NCBI GenBank assembly: GCA_965224105.1
Contig: CBDCYH010000002.1
Coordinates: 1,922,001 to 1,986,000 of the forward strand
DNA from: CBDCYH01 sp965224105
GTDB taxonomy: Bacteria > Bacteroidota > Rhodothermia > Rhodothermales > JABDKH01
Length of the DNA: 64,000 bases
Reading direction: 5' to 3'
In this document: positions 18,014 through 27,415 of the stretch, in pieces
How the letters are laid out: each line of letters starts with the position of its first letter
Numbering within the stretch: the first letter of the stretch is position 1
Made by a program: the position numbers and the translations under genes
The notes under the pieces: generated by a model
Databases searched by the model: none
The model's input: only the letters and a program-made list of their open reading frames with translations
What the model was told of the DNA's origin: nothing

Positions 18014-18976
18014 CTAGGCTGCATTTTCAGAGGGCTGCCACAATCCGTTAAACCACGATATAGTCCTGTTTAAACCTTCTTCGAGGCCTATGTCGGGATT
18101 GTACCCAAAGGCCTTTTTCGCAGAGTCAATACTTGCCTGCGAATCGCGAACATCTCCAGGCCTGGAGTCGACGTATACTGGGTCGATATCACTCCCGATC
18201 AGTTCTTTGATTTGAAATACGAGATCATTGATTGATATCCTGCCACCGAAACCAATGTTGAACATATTACCAGCAACTTTTTCGGAAGGCCCAGTTGCTG
18301 CCCGAATGTTTGCCTGGACCACGTTTTCAACGTAAGTAAAGTCTCGAGTTTGATTGCCATCACCTTCGATTCGAGGAGCCTCACGAGACAAGTACGCATG
18401 AATAAATTTGGGGATCGCCGCTGCATACGCCGAGTCGGGCCGCTGGTTAGGACCGAATACATTGAAGTACCTTAAAACAACAGTTTCCAACTCGTATACA
18501 TGGTTAAAAACACTGGCATACAACTCGCCAACAAATTTGCTCACCGCATAAGGTGATAGCGGATTTGGTGGCATTGATTCAACTTTTGGTAGCTTTGTTG
18601 TATTGCCGTATGCAGAGGAGGATGCTGCACAAATAACCCTGTCTACCTGTGCATCTCGTGCAGAAATCAACACACTCAAGGTTCCGTTGATATTGTGGTC
18701 GTTTGTTGTCCAAGGATCTGCGATGGACCGGGGAACTGACGGCAAGGCAGCTTGATGAAAAACGAATTTGCAATTTTTGCAAAGCTGGGCCATTAGCTTC
18801 CGATCCCGGATGTCGCCTTTTACAAACGTGATCCTACCAGCCAAGGCATCGAGATTTGACTCATGTCCTGTAGTCAGATTGTCGACAACAACAACTTCGT
18901 AATTTTGGTTTGCTAAGGCAGCAGCGAGGTTAGAGCCAATAAAGCCGGCTCCGCCTGTTACAAGGACTTTCGACAT
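18014..18976 (-). CDS. NAD-dependent NDP-sugar epimerase (UDP-GlcNAc/Glc 4-epimerase-like)
   Basis: SDR-family enzyme of 320 residues with TGGAGFIGSNLAAAL, HQAALPSVPRSI, ASSSAYGNTTKLP, the YxxxK pair in YAVSKFVGEL and RYFNVFGPNQRPDSAYAAVIP-like sequence. The HQAALPSVPRS and FGPNQ parts resemble WbpP-type UDP-N-acetylglucosamine 4-epimerases. If so, it supplies UDP-GalNAc or, acting after a dehydrogenase, UDP-GalNAcA. It sits ten bases upstream of a GT4 gene. Other 4-epimerase activities cannot be excluded. Confidence 0.9.
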   Translation of the reverse strand: MSKVLVTGGAGFIGSNLAAALANQNYEVVVVDNLTTGHESNLDALAGRITFVKGDIRDRKLMAQLCKNCKFVFHQAALPSVPRSIADPWTTNDHNINGTLSVLISARDAQVDRVICAASSSAYGNTTKLPKVESMPPNPLSPYAVSKFVGELYASVFNHVYELETVVLRYFNVFGPNQRPDSAYAAAIPKFIHAYLSREAPRIEGDGNQTRDFTYVENVVQANIRAATGPSEKVAGNMFNIGFGGRISINDLVFQIKELIGSDIDPVYVDSRPGDVRDSQASIDSAKKAFGYNPDIGLEEGLNRTISWFNGLWQPSENAA

Positions 18977-19061
18977 CTTGCTTAGTAGGTTCGAACAGGG
19001 ATTTCGTGGGGAGACAAGATACTGGAAATAGTATCACTATATGACCTTGTCAAAACACAAA
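18977..19061. promoter_or_regulatory. Short gap with a small hairpin between asnB-like and epimerase genes
   Basis: Within this 85-base gap GATACT (19018-19023) and AGTATC (19030-19035) form a perfect six-pair stem around GGAAAT. No T-run follows, so it is not a clear terminator; it may be an internal mRNA structure or operator. Confidence 0.25.
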
Positions 19062-21002
19062 TCATGCCTCAATTGTGGCAGGTCCTTGTGGGCTGAAACT
19101 CGGTTTTGATTTACGGGATTCGAGCCAGTCCTGAAATTGCAAGACTGGCCAAAGGGCGGCACTATGGTCAATGTTTCCGGATAAATGTTCCTTCCACGCC
19201 CGTTCGATTTTGTCTTGACGAAGCAGGCCCTGGGCAGCAAGTCGGCTGGGATCAAGCAAGTTTTCACACCAAGGCTGAAGCGGACCTCTCATCCAGCTGG
19301 CCAGGGGAACGCCGAATCCCCTTTTTGGCCGGTCTATTAAATCTGCAGGAAGATATTCGTGCAGGAGCGCCCGAAGAGGTGCTTTGGCCTTTCCGTTATC
19401 TGTCAGAAACTCAGTTGGAAACCGCCACGACGTTTGTATTACGCGATGATCAAGCAAAGGTACTCTTGCCTCCAGGCTCGCCGCCATGGAAGCCCTATCG
19501 ACTTTGACCAGAATGTCGTCTTGCAAATAATTCTTTGTATCTGCCAACATCATCCACCGCAGATAGTCGGTCCGCGGATCAATCGCCGCGGTGTCATGCC
19601 AAACAGGAGGTCCAGTTGTTGGGCCAGTTACAATGTCAGGGTCATGGTTCCAAAGGTAAAGTAGTTGGCGATATAGGTCCTTGCGATTTGAAGCCTGCAC
19701 GATGGAGGATAGGCGTCGAATCGATCCGCTTTTGCCGAGCGATCTGTTGGTGTTTTGACCGATGGAGTCAAGCGCGGACGCCGACAGTTGTCTCATCCGC
19801 TTGGGAAGGATGTCGATAAGAAACCTTAACCGCTCTGCGTAAGCGTACCGGGTATATCCACCAAAGAGTTCATCACCTCCGTCTCCGCTTAATGAAACGG
19901 TAACTTTCGTTCTGGCAAATGAGGAGACAAGAAATGTAGGAATCTGGGACGCATCTGCAAACGGCTCATGGAAAATCGACGATAGTTTTGGCACAATATC
20001 TAGGACGTCATTTTCGCTCAAGATTAGTTCGCTATGTTCGGTCCCTAAAGCACTTGCAACACTTCTAGCATAACCAGATTCATCAAATATTTTGTCTTCA
20101 AAGCCAATCGAGAAAGTTTGGACGGGAGCATTCGAGGCTTCCGACATCATTGCGACAACTAGCGATGAATCAATTCCACCTGACAAGAATGCTCCAAGAG
20201 GAACATCCGAGATCATGCGATGCGTAATTGATTCGAAAAGTACTTGTTTCAAATGCGTGTTTGCCTCCTCCGCATTCGTAAACATATTCCGTTGTGCTAA
20301 CTCAAACTCTTCATCAGGATTCCAGTACGTTTCAATCTTTGATTTCCACCCTCGATCAGCTCTAAACTCCAGAAGGCAACCTGCAGGCAATTTCTTTATG
20401 CCGCTATAGATCGACAACGGACTTGGTATATATCTAAACCTTAGGAATGTGTTGAGTGCTTGCCTGTCTATTTCTCCAGGAAAACGCGGATGCTCCTCGA
20501 AGGAATCGAGTTGCGATGAAAACATAAAGGAGGAGTCAACTTTGCCATAGTACAGTGGCTTGATCCCGACACGATCCCGCGCAAGAGTTAGTACTTTGTC
20601 ATTGTCATCCCAAACGGCAAAGGCAAACATGCCAATAAATTTCCGAAGTGAATCGCGTACTCCCCACCGTGCGATACACTCAAGAATGACTTCAGTATCG
20701 GATCTGCTTCGGAAAGAAACACCCAGTTTCTCAAGCTCTGTTGCTATCTGCCTGTAGTTATAAACTTCTCCATTCAAGACAATAGCAAACCTTCCGTTTC
20801 GTGAGGTCATTGGTTGGTTTCCAGCCGGAGATGTATCCAGTATCGAAAGACGACGATGTCCAAAAGTCGTGATGTCTGAATAGCTTGAGACTCCCTGGTT
20901 GTCGGGGCCTCTCTTTTCCATCCCTGCAGCCATCGCCCCCGCAAGTTGCTCTCGCTCTCTTTGCGATTGGGTCGAATCAACAATTCCACAAATTCCGCAC
21001 AC
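19062..21002 (-). CDS. asnB: AsnB-like glutamine-dependent amidotransferase of the glycan locus
   Basis: A 646-residue class II glutamine amidotransferase. It starts MCGICGIVD, with Cys2 the N-terminal nucleophile of the glutaminase domain, and the synthetase part has AFLSGGIDSSLVVAMM (PP-loop), SIGFEDKIFDESGYAR and SLSGDGGDELFGGYTRY. The family includes true asparagine synthetases and glycan-cluster homologues (WbpS-like) that amidate uronic acids. Placed between a GT4 and an NDP-sugar epimerase and near two nucleotide-sugar dehydrogenases, a uronamide-forming role is attractive, but the sequence alone does not separate it from asparagine synthesis. Confidence 0.92.
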   Translation of the reverse strand: MCGICGIVDSTQSQREREQLAGAMAAGMEKRGPDNQGVSSYSDITTFGHRRLSILDTSPAGNQPMTSRNGRFAIVLNGEVYNYRQIATELEKLGVSFRSRSDTEVILECIARWGVRDSLRKFIGMFAFAVWDDNDKVLTLARDRVGIKPLYYGKVDSSFMFSSQLDSFEEHPRFPGEIDRQALNTFLRFRYIPSPLSIYSGIKKLPAGCLLEFRADRGWKSKIETYWNPDEEFELAQRNMFTNAEEANTHLKQVLFESITHRMISDVPLGAFLSGGIDSSLVVAMMSEASNAPVQTFSIGFEDKIFDESGYARSVASALGTEHSELILSENDVLDIVPKLSSIFHEPFADASQIPTFLVSSFARTKVTVSLSGDGGDELFGGYTRYAYAERLRFLIDILPKRMRQLSASALDSIGQNTNRSLGKSGSIRRLSSIVQASNRKDLYRQLLYLWNHDPDIVTGPTTGPPVWHDTAAIDPRTDYLRWMMLADTKNYLQDDILVKVDRASMAASLEARVPLLDHRVIQTSWRFPTEFLTDNGKAKAPLRALLHEYLPADLIDRPKRGFGVPLASWMRGPLQPWCENLLDPSRLAAQGLLRQDKIERAWKEHLSGNIDHSAALWPVLQFQDWLESRKSKPSFSPQGPATIEA

Positions 21003-21004
21003 GG

Positions 21005-22123
21005 CTAGGTCCTTGGTTGTTGGCGATAAACTGAAATGTAGCGGTCGGCAATTATATTGATAGAATAAGTATCGACTATTCTCTGACGCCCTTTCGTTCC
21101 AAGCGATTGTCGCTTAGGATTAAGTATCAAATTCTTCAACGCATCCGCAAGATAATCTGGCCGCTGGGCCTCGACAATTATTCCAGCCTCGCCGACCAGG
21201 TCCATGGAATCTCCGACATTTGTAGCTACACATGGTACGCCGCAACAAAGGGCCTCACCAATTGCATTTGAGAAACCTTCTGTAATCGACGACGAAACCG
21301 CAATGTCGAAGGCCGCGGTTATTTCATGCACATTGTCGACCTTACCTAACAGCAAAATGTTGCCTTCCATTCCCAGCGCTTGGATCTGACGCATGAGTTC
21401 CTGATTGCCGTAGTCAACGTTTTCACCAAGCATTGCGAAGGTGACATTTTGTATGTCGAGTCTGGCGGCAGCTTGAATGAACGTGCGATGATCTTTATGC
21501 GGGTGATACCTGGCAACGTGTCCGACGACGATTTGGTCTTGAGGCAATTCATGTTCTTGTCTGAATTTCTCATATGCTGAACGGTCAGGAGTAAATACGG
21601 CTGAGTCGAAACCATTTGGTATTACGAACGAGTTGTTATTTCGGAAACCCAGTTCCGAATGTGTTTGCAATCCCGCGCGAGCGTTATACACTATTGCCGA
21701 GACCTTGGCCGATTGACGCGCTGACCAATAAATGGCAGCCCGGGTAGAAGTTCGCTCATGTTTCAAAGCTTTTATCGTGTGCCTGATATTCCAAACTACA
21801 GGAGCATTGCTTCCGGTTTTATTGGCAGCATGATATGCAAACAGGTTTCCGTGATACATCCATCCCTGAACGATATCAGGACCGGATAGCTTGAGTAGAT
21901 TTGAAACTCGTGGAAGGAGACTGGGTGAGTATTTTAGGGCACCTGTAGCATTAATTACCTTCGCACCTGCTCGTCGAAGTCTGGCTTCATTGTCATTACC
22001 TTGTCCGAGGTTTATAACCGTTGAATCAATATCGTGTCGCTTGGACCAAGCCTGGACGAGCTTTACGAGCATTGATTCTGCACCACCCATTCCTAGTCCG
22101 GGTATAATGTGGCAAACCTTCAC
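21005..22123 (-). CDS. GT4-family glycosyltransferase
   Basis: A GT-B transferase of about 372 residues. The open frame extends to 22198, but the family consensus begins near KVCHIIPGLGMGGAESMLV, just after a GTG at 22123; this avoids a 53-base overlap with the polymerase gene. The N-terminal GGAES loop and the C-terminal SSSITEGFSNAIGEAL stretch with the donor-binding acidic pair are present, as is VVGHVARYHPHKDH. The stop lies two bases before the asnB-like start region. Role: addition of one sugar in repeat-unit assembly; donor unknown. The start choice is uncertain. Confidence 0.88.
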   Translation of the reverse strand: MKVCHIIPGLGMGGAESMLVKLVQAWSKRHDIDSTVINLGQGNDNEARLRRAGAKVINATGALKYSPSLLPRVSNLLKLSGPDIVQGWMYHGNLFAYHAANKTGSNAPVVWNIRHTIKALKHERTSTRAAIYWSARQSAKVSAIVYNARAGLQTHSELGFRNNNSFVIPNGFDSAVFTPDRSAYEKFRQEHELPQDQIVVGHVARYHPHKDHRTFIQAAARLDIQNVTFAMLGENVDYGNQELMRQIQALGMEGNILLLGKVDNVHEITAAFDIAVSSSITEGFSNAIGEALCCGVPCVATNVGDSMDLVGEAGIIVEAQRPDYLADALKNLILNPKRQSLGTKGRQRIVDTYSINIIADRYISVYRQQPRT

Positions 22124-22145
22124 GGATCGAAGCTGGGCAATAACC

Positions 22146-23396
22146 TTAGTGCGATGGCTGTGTTTTCGTTCGACTGTCAACCTCAGGCAATCGCGCAACC
22201 GACATTGCTGCGAGGAGTCCGAAGAGGATCAAAAACGATCTGTTCTCCAAGACATTGTGACTAAAAATACTTGCTGCGGCAACAAGAAGAATAAAAGTCA
22301 CGCCGGAAGGACTGTTTCGTTTACGAAAAATGGCGATCGCCGTAATCAGCATCGCTAAATACAGGATCATTCCAAGCACACCGTTATCCACCCATTGTCG
22401 CACGTACATATTGTGTGGCCCTTGGTCGCTACCCACGATGCTTACGCTGAAAGAATAACCGGTGCCATAGCCTGCTAGTGGTTTATCTGCAATTTTTGCG
22501 ATAAAGAATTTCGTCAGCTGCATTCTACCTTCATTGCTGGAGTATAGCGCCTGTTCTCCTGAAAGTTTTCCGAACCGGGCAGCCGCGATATATTTGTCCT
22601 CGGCTGCAAATTGATTAAAGGCAAACTGAGCTCCCAAATTCACGCTCAATAGGACGATTCCGGCTGCGACTCCAACTTTGAAAACACTGACCCAGCTTAG
22701 GCCCTTGTTTCTCGAAACTGAAATTAGGAAGCATAGAACAAGGAGTGTCAACAATAACATTCCACCGCGCGAAAGTGTCGCGAGAGTTGCAAGGCCTGTG
22801 AGTCCCAATAGCAGAAGGTTTCGAGTTCCAATTTGCTGATAAGTGATTGCAACCGAACACAACAGGACCGCACGGAATGCCGCACTGTTTGGATTTTCAG
22901 CAAAGCCGGCAGCTCTTGCCAATGCTCTTGAGAACGTACCAGGGGAAAGGATATCGGCAAAAATCGACAGGCAGAGAAGTACAAGAGCTGTCGCGGCTAT
23001 TGGTCGTATCGCCCGTTGAAATCCATTCAGGGATCCAGCAACAAGTGCAATCGCAAAGACAAAAAAGCTGAACGTCGGTAGGAATAGATAAATATTGCCT
23101 GAGCCATAGTTTGCATCGGGCAGAACGGATAGCATGAGGGAAAGTGTCGCGATACCCATAAAAAGGAGTAGAAAAGGTACATTTTGTGACGCGACGCTTA
23201 TTTGACGGCGAAGACCAGTTTTTCCATGTTGGATGAAAGCGAGCAGTATGATCACGGCGCTGGAAACAGTCCATCCGACTGTCGGGGGTATCGGTACCAG
23301 GCCGGAATTGAATAGGTAGATATCCAACGAGGTAACTGGGAGAATCAACAGTATGCCTGCTAGCCTCGTAAGGAGAATCGAACGGTTAACCTTCAT
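22146..23396 (-). CDS. Wzy-like O-antigen polymerase / ligase family membrane protein
   Basis: A 416-residue protein that is mostly hydrophobic, with roughly eleven to twelve predicted membrane segments and one larger periplasmic loop (about 265-320) containing GYGTGYSF and GPHNMYVRQWVDNGVLG. That block, with HN..L, is the Wzy_C/WaaL signature. In this position, between two glycosyltransferases and beside a Wzx-like flippase, polymerase is more likely than ligase. It overlaps the upstream GT4 gene by 11 bases. The family is divergent, so polymerase versus ligase stays an inference. Confidence 0.85.
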   Translation of the reverse strand: MKVNRSILLTRLAGILLILPVTSLDIYLFNSGLVPIPPTVGWTVSSAVIILLAFIQHGKTGLRRQISVASQNVPFLLLFMGIATLSLMLSVLPDANYGSGNIYLFLPTFSFFVFAIALVAGSLNGFQRAIRPIAATALVLLCLSIFADILSPGTFSRALARAAGFAENPNSAAFRAVLLCSVAITYQQIGTRNLLLLGLTGLATLATLSRGGMLLLTLLVLCFLISVSRNKGLSWVSVFKVGVAAGIVLLSVNLGAQFAFNQFAAEDKYIAAARFGKLSGEQALYSSNEGRMQLTKFFIAKIADKPLAGYGTGYSFSVSIVGSDQGPHNMYVRQWVDNGVLGMILYLAMLITAIAIFRKRNSPSGVTFILLVAAASIFSHNVLENRSFLILFGLLAAMSVARLPEVDSRTKTQPSH

Positions 23397-24534
23397 GCCC
23401 GGAAATTAACTGAGAGAGACATTCTTCAGTTCTATCTAACGCTCTGTCTATTCTGAATTCGGTGTGGATCCGCATTGAGCAAAGATTGCACCGATTGCCA
23501 ATATTCGGATCGTTCATGCACTCGATGATAGCTGCTGCGAAATCACGGGGGCGGCTACTTTCCACCACACGACCCGTTTCTCCAACAATTCTCGCAGAGT
23601 CACCAACATCTGAAACGATGTTTGCTGTTCCACAAGCCATAGATTCTGCAACCACGTTTGAAAATCCTTCCGACGCGGAGCAGGACACGTGAACATCGAA
23701 AGCGTTGTATATAGCTTGCAAATCTGTTTGTTCGCCTTGCCACACTATCATTTTGTCAATACCCAAGTCCTCGGTGATGGTCTGTAGCTCGGCAAGTCTT
23801 TCCTCGGCAGCGCGACCTACAATTACAAACCTAGCCTCGCGAACTGACTCTTGCATTTCAAGGGCTTTGGCAATTGCCTGTAAAAACAACTCGTGCCTCT
23901 TGACGGGATTGACACGACCAACCATGCCAATCGTTGTGACATTATCATCTAAACTCAATAGAGCCCGCCCACGAGCGCGAGCATCGGCAGATGGCGCAAA
24001 ATAGTCGGTGTCTATTCCGTTGTTAACAACAGCCCATTGTTTAGGCAATAGTCCCATTCTCTTATGGAAGTCAATTCCTGCAAATGAATTCGAGATCGCT
24101 AGATCAACGCGAGGAGCAAGGGCCTTCAGCATTCGAAAAATCAATCCGATCTTATTGCCACTAGGAAGGGCCGATTGTCGTAATCCCCAAACAATAATCG
24201 TCCGCGTCCTCTTAGCGACTAACGCAGCCAGGGCGTTTGTGTGTATTAGCCCGCTGTAGAGAACGTCGGGTTTATGGTCATCAATTATCTTTCGAAGACT
24301 CCGGGCTGCTTGGATAACATCGTACGCTTGGGATCGTCGTTCACGCAGCCTTGTTGTGAGCGAAATCAAATTGATTCTCTCGTCCTTCTGCAGATCATCC
24401 CAGTATTGACCGCCAGCACGCAACGTTGCAAATGTGACTAAGTGTCCACGGTTTGCGAGGCCCTGTGCCAACAGGGAAAATTGTCGTTCAGCGCCACCGG
24501 TTCTTAACGAACCAATTAGAAACAGGATTTTCAT
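23386..24534 (-). CDS. GT4-family glycosyltransferase
   Basis: A 382-residue GT-B enzyme starting MKILFLIGSLRTGGAERQF, the typical GT4 opening with the GGAER loop. The C-terminal domain has GMVGRVNPVKRHELFLQA and SCSASEGFSNVVAESMACG, with the ExxxxxxxE pair. The start overlaps the flippase stop by four bases (ATGA) and the end overlaps the polymerase gene by 11 bases, showing tight coupling. It resembles transferases adding N-acetylgalactosamine or related sugars, but the donor is not assignable. Confidence 0.9.
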   Translation of the reverse strand: MKILFLIGSLRTGGAERQFSLLAQGLANRGHLVTFATLRAGGQYWDDLQKDERINLISLTTRLRERRSQAYDVIQAARSLRKIIDDHKPDVLYSGLIHTNALAALVAKRTRTIIVWGLRQSALPSGNKIGLIFRMLKALAPRVDLAISNSFAGIDFHKRMGLLPKQWAVVNNGIDTDYFAPSADARARGRALLSLDDNVTTIGMVGRVNPVKRHELFLQAIAKALEMQESVREARFVIVGRAAEERLAELQTITEDLGIDKMIVWQGEQTDLQAIYNAFDVHVSCSASEGFSNVVAESMACGTANIVSDVGDSARIVGETGRVVESSRPRDFAAAIIECMNDPNIGNRCNLCSMRIHTEFRIDRALDRTEECLSQLISGHEG

Positions 24535-25880
24535 TTTGTCTCCTCACCCCGGAACGCTACGGGTTTGATTCCGAGTCTCACCCACGCAACTGAAGTCAAT
24601 GCGATATTTGCGGCGATGACAGAGACAGATGTTGCAATTGCGGCTCCAATCATTCCATAGTTTGGAACAAGCAACACGTTGAGCACAATATTTACTAACG
24701 CTGCCAGGCCGAGGATAATGGCAGCAACACGTTCGTGAATGGTCATGGTGAGAATCCACCCTGAGCAGGCTGCAAACGCGTTGACACATTGGCCAATTAA
24801 GAGAAAGACGAGGGCAGCGTATCCGATCGTAAATTCTTCTCCCCAGAGACTCAGCAGGGAAGGGCCGAATGGTACAAGGACTATTACAGCCGCGATAAAG
24901 AATAGCCCTGAAAAGAGGTTTGTAGAAGTAACAATCTGTTGCAAATCAGCGGACGAGCCAGATGCATACCTTTCGGCAATAAGTGGGGCTGCAATGGCGT
25001 TGGATGCCACCATGCCGAACAAGGATAGAGCAGCCAATCTGCTTGCCGCTGAATATATTCCTGCATTCGTTGTGTTCATGATCATCCCAATCATCAGGGT
25101 GTCTGCGCGACTCATAATCAAGTTAAGACTTGAGATTAGCAGCAACGGTAGCGCAACTTTGAACCATTTTGCAAAGTGAAAACTGCGAGGTTGCCGTTCT
25201 ATTCCTTTGGGGAGAGCACGAACGAACAGCGTTAATGCAAGGATAATTAGTACAGATGTGATTGCTGCATTAGTTAGGAGTAGATATTTGCCAGATAGGA
25301 GAGTTGGGTTAAACCAATGCGTTGCGGCCACGACGATTATCAACCCCAGTGGGAGCAACACTTCCGTTGTGATCATTGAAGGGATAACCTGTTTCAAGCC
25401 CAGCAGGTATGAGTTAGTAAGATCCAGCTGCACACGAATCGGAATTAGCAAACAACCAGCAAACGCTGTTGCCAGTAGACTGCCCGTCCACGGTATTATT
25501 TGCAGGTAGAGTGCAACAACTGCGAATGTTGAAATGCACACGGCAAAGAATAGAGTTGTCGCGGAAGCCGAGAAATAGAACCCTCTTAGTTCAGAGTATT
25601 CGTTCCTCTGCTTCAGCGCTGCGACAAAACGTACCGCTGCACCCTGAAAACCCAATTTGCCAAATAGTACTGCAAGAAATACCCAGTTAATCACAAAGAT
25701 GTAGATTCCGAATTCTTCGGCTCCAGCTAAGCGGGCAAGGAGGATATGGCTCCCAAATGCGAATGCCGTCCCTGCAATTTTTACTAGTAAGGACGCCGAA
25801 GCAATACGCGCAAGCATTGTCGAAAGACTAGAATGACGCAGCGTTAGAACAGCGCGTGCGAACAGCTTTGCTATTGGCAT
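24531..25880 (-). CDS. Wzx-like lipid-linked oligosaccharide flippase
   Basis: A 449-residue polytopic membrane protein (about 12-14 segments) of the polysaccharide transporter/MOP superfamily. The N-terminal block ASLLVKIAGTAFAFGSHILL and EFGIYIFVINW fit Wzx proteins, and the later SRADTLMIGMIMNTTNAGIY is the conserved central region. It translocates undecaprenyl-linked repeat units to the periplasmic face for polymerisation. It is the first gene of the minus-strand operon running to 16876, divergent from the epimerase gene at 26369. Confidence 0.9.
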   Translation of the reverse strand: MPIAKLFARAVLTLRHSSLSTMLARIASASLLVKIAGTAFAFGSHILLARLAGAEEFGIYIFVINWVFLAVLFGKLGFQGAAVRFVAALKQRNEYSELRGFYFSASATTLFFAVCISTFAVVALYLQIIPWTGSLLATAFAGCLLIPIRVQLDLTNSYLLGLKQVIPSMITTEVLLPLGLIIVVAATHWFNPTLLSGKYLLLTNAAITSVLIILALTLFVRALPKGIERQPRSFHFAKWFKVALPLLLISSLNLIMSRADTLMIGMIMNTTNAGIYSAASRLAALSLFGMVASNAIAAPLIAERYASGSSADLQQIVTSTNLFSGLFFIAAVIVLVPFGPSLLSLWGEEFTIGYAALVFLLIGQCVNAFAACSGWILTMTIHERVAAIILGLAALVNIVLNVLLVPNYGMIGAAIATSVSVIAANIALTSVAWVRLGIKPVAFRGEETK

Positions 25881-26368
25881 TGTGGCGACGAGACGATTGC
25901 AAGACTAATATAGGAAGCGGGGTAACGTCACAATGCAAAGTACGAGCCGCATACACTTACAATATTCGAATTTCAGGCATTCGTACTTTGGCGGTAACTA
26001 GAACGGTTCTTAGAGTTTCACCGTTTTTCCTTGTGCACTAAACCGGGAAGATTTTTCCAATTCTGACAGTTGAATCAGGTTAACTAGGTAGACAATATTG
26101 GATTCGGCAGAGCCTAATCTCCATATGTCGGTAGCAGGGTGTTCAAGTGTTACTGCGAACTGAGGTGATGAATTGGGCCATAATACGTTTCACGGAACCC
26201 GGAGGAGGGCCCGAAATCTCAACGCCTTTGGCTACATTCTAGAGCGCAATTGTGGATTCATCGAAATTATCGGAACGCCGTTTGATGACTGGTTGTACTC
26301 TTAACCGGAAGTCCAATTTGGCGACAGTTTTTGAGCCTTATGGGAATAAATTACCCACTAACTCGTAC
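25881..26368. promoter_or_regulatory. Divergent intergenic region with a 10-bp inverted repeat
   Basis: This 488-base gap separates the Wzx operon (minus) from the epimerase/WecA-like operon (plus). Near the Wzx side CAAAGTACGA (25936-25945) and TCGTACTTTG (25981-25990) form a perfect inverted repeat with a 35-base interior; GCC/GGC just inside can extend the stem. An AATTGGGC copy, like those at 3034 and 10744, sits at 26171-26178. An open frame runs in from 26252 but the family start is at 26369. No gene is supported in the rest. Confidence 0.45.
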
Positions 26369-27397
26369 ATGAGATACCTAATTACTGGCGGAGCAGGATT
26401 TATCGGTAGTCACGTCGCCGACTACCTGATTGGAGAAGGGCACAAAGTGCACATTGTCGACGACCTCTCGACAGGCAGCCTGGACAACATTAGGCATCTC
26501 CTGGGACATGAAAATTTCTCGAGCACCGTTGGCGACATCCTGGACTACCACATGCTCGAGCAGATCGTGTCTCCCTGCGACCAGATTATCCACCTCGCCG
26601 CCAAAGTCGGCGTTCGACTGATCATGGAGCAGCCCGTGGACACCATCGTGACCAACGTCCAGGGAACCGAGAACATCCTCAAGCTTGCAGACCTCTACAA
26701 GAAAAAAGTGCTTATCGCCTCGACCTCAGAGGTCTACGGCAAGAGCATGGAAACGGACGACTCGATCCTGAAACTATCTGAAGACAGCGACTGGACGCTG
26801 GGTCCGACGGAAAAACGACGATGGGCCTACGCGGGCTCGAAAGCCATCGACGAGTTCCTGGCGTTTGCCTATGCGTCCGAGCGAAATCTCAAAGTCGTGA
26901 TTGCCCGATTCTTCAATACCGTGGGTCCGCGACAGGCGGGTCGCTACGGAATGGTTATCCCAAACTTCGTGCAACAGGCGTTGGCCGGAGATCCGATCCG
27001 CGTCTTTGGAGATGGCCAGCAAACCCGATGCTTCACACATGTGCAAGACGCAGTGCGAGCGATCATCGGTCTGATAACCGAACCGGCTGCCGAAGGAGGA
27101 CTGTTCAACATCGGCAGCGAGCAAGAGATTTCGATGAACGACCTCGCGGCCAAAGTGAAAGAATTTACCGGGTCCGATTCGGAAATTGTAAACATCCCCT
27201 ACGAGGATGTGTATGGACCGGGTTTCGAAGACATGCGCAGGCGAACCCCGGACCTGACAAAAATACACGAAACAATCGGATACTCCCCTGTGAAAACGAT
27301 CGACGACATCGTTAGAGACGTGACGATGTTTTACAGTCAAACGCCCAAAAACGACCGAACCCCGATCCGGTCATCCGCCCGCCAACGCGCAACCTAA
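26369..27397 (+). CDS. NAD-dependent NDP-sugar epimerase/dehydratase
   Basis: SDR enzyme of 342 residues from the ATG at 26369 (MRYLITGGAGFIGSHVADYL); an upstream ATG at 26252 would add 39 residues with no family resemblance. Motifs: HLAAKVGVRLI, IASTSEVYGKSM, the YxxxK pair in RWAYAGSKAIDEF, ARFFNTVGPRQAGRYGMVIP and GDGQQTRCFTHVQDA. It is related to UDP-glucose 4-epimerase and UDP-glucuronate decarboxylase groups; the substrate is not certain. It lies 18 bases before the WecA/FlaA1 fusion gene, so it may make or process the sugar used for chain initiation. Confidence 0.88.
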   Translation: MRYLITGGAGFIGSHVADYLIGEGHKVHIVDDLSTGSLDNIRHLLGHENFSSTVGDILDYHMLEQIVSPCDQIIHLAAKVGVRLIMEQPVDTIVTNVQGTENILKLADLYKKKVLIASTSEVYGKSMETDDSILKLSEDSDWTLGPTEKRRWAYAGSKAIDEFLAFAYASERNLKVVIARFFNTVGPRQAGRYGMVIPNFVQQALAGDPIRVFGDGQQTRCFTHVQDAVRAIIGLITEPAAEGGLFNIGSEQEISMNDLAAKVKEFTGSDSEIVNIPYEDVYGPGFEDMRRRTPDLTKIHETIGYSPVKTIDDIVRDVTMFYSQTPKNDRTPIRSSARQRAT

Positions 27398-27415
27398 TCC
27401 CAAAGCCGCAACCCT

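Noticed and set aside
26252..26368. Extended N-terminus of the epimerase from the ATG at 26252
   Set aside because: The added 39 residues show no SDR resemblance and the nucleotide-binding motif starts right after the ATG at 26369.
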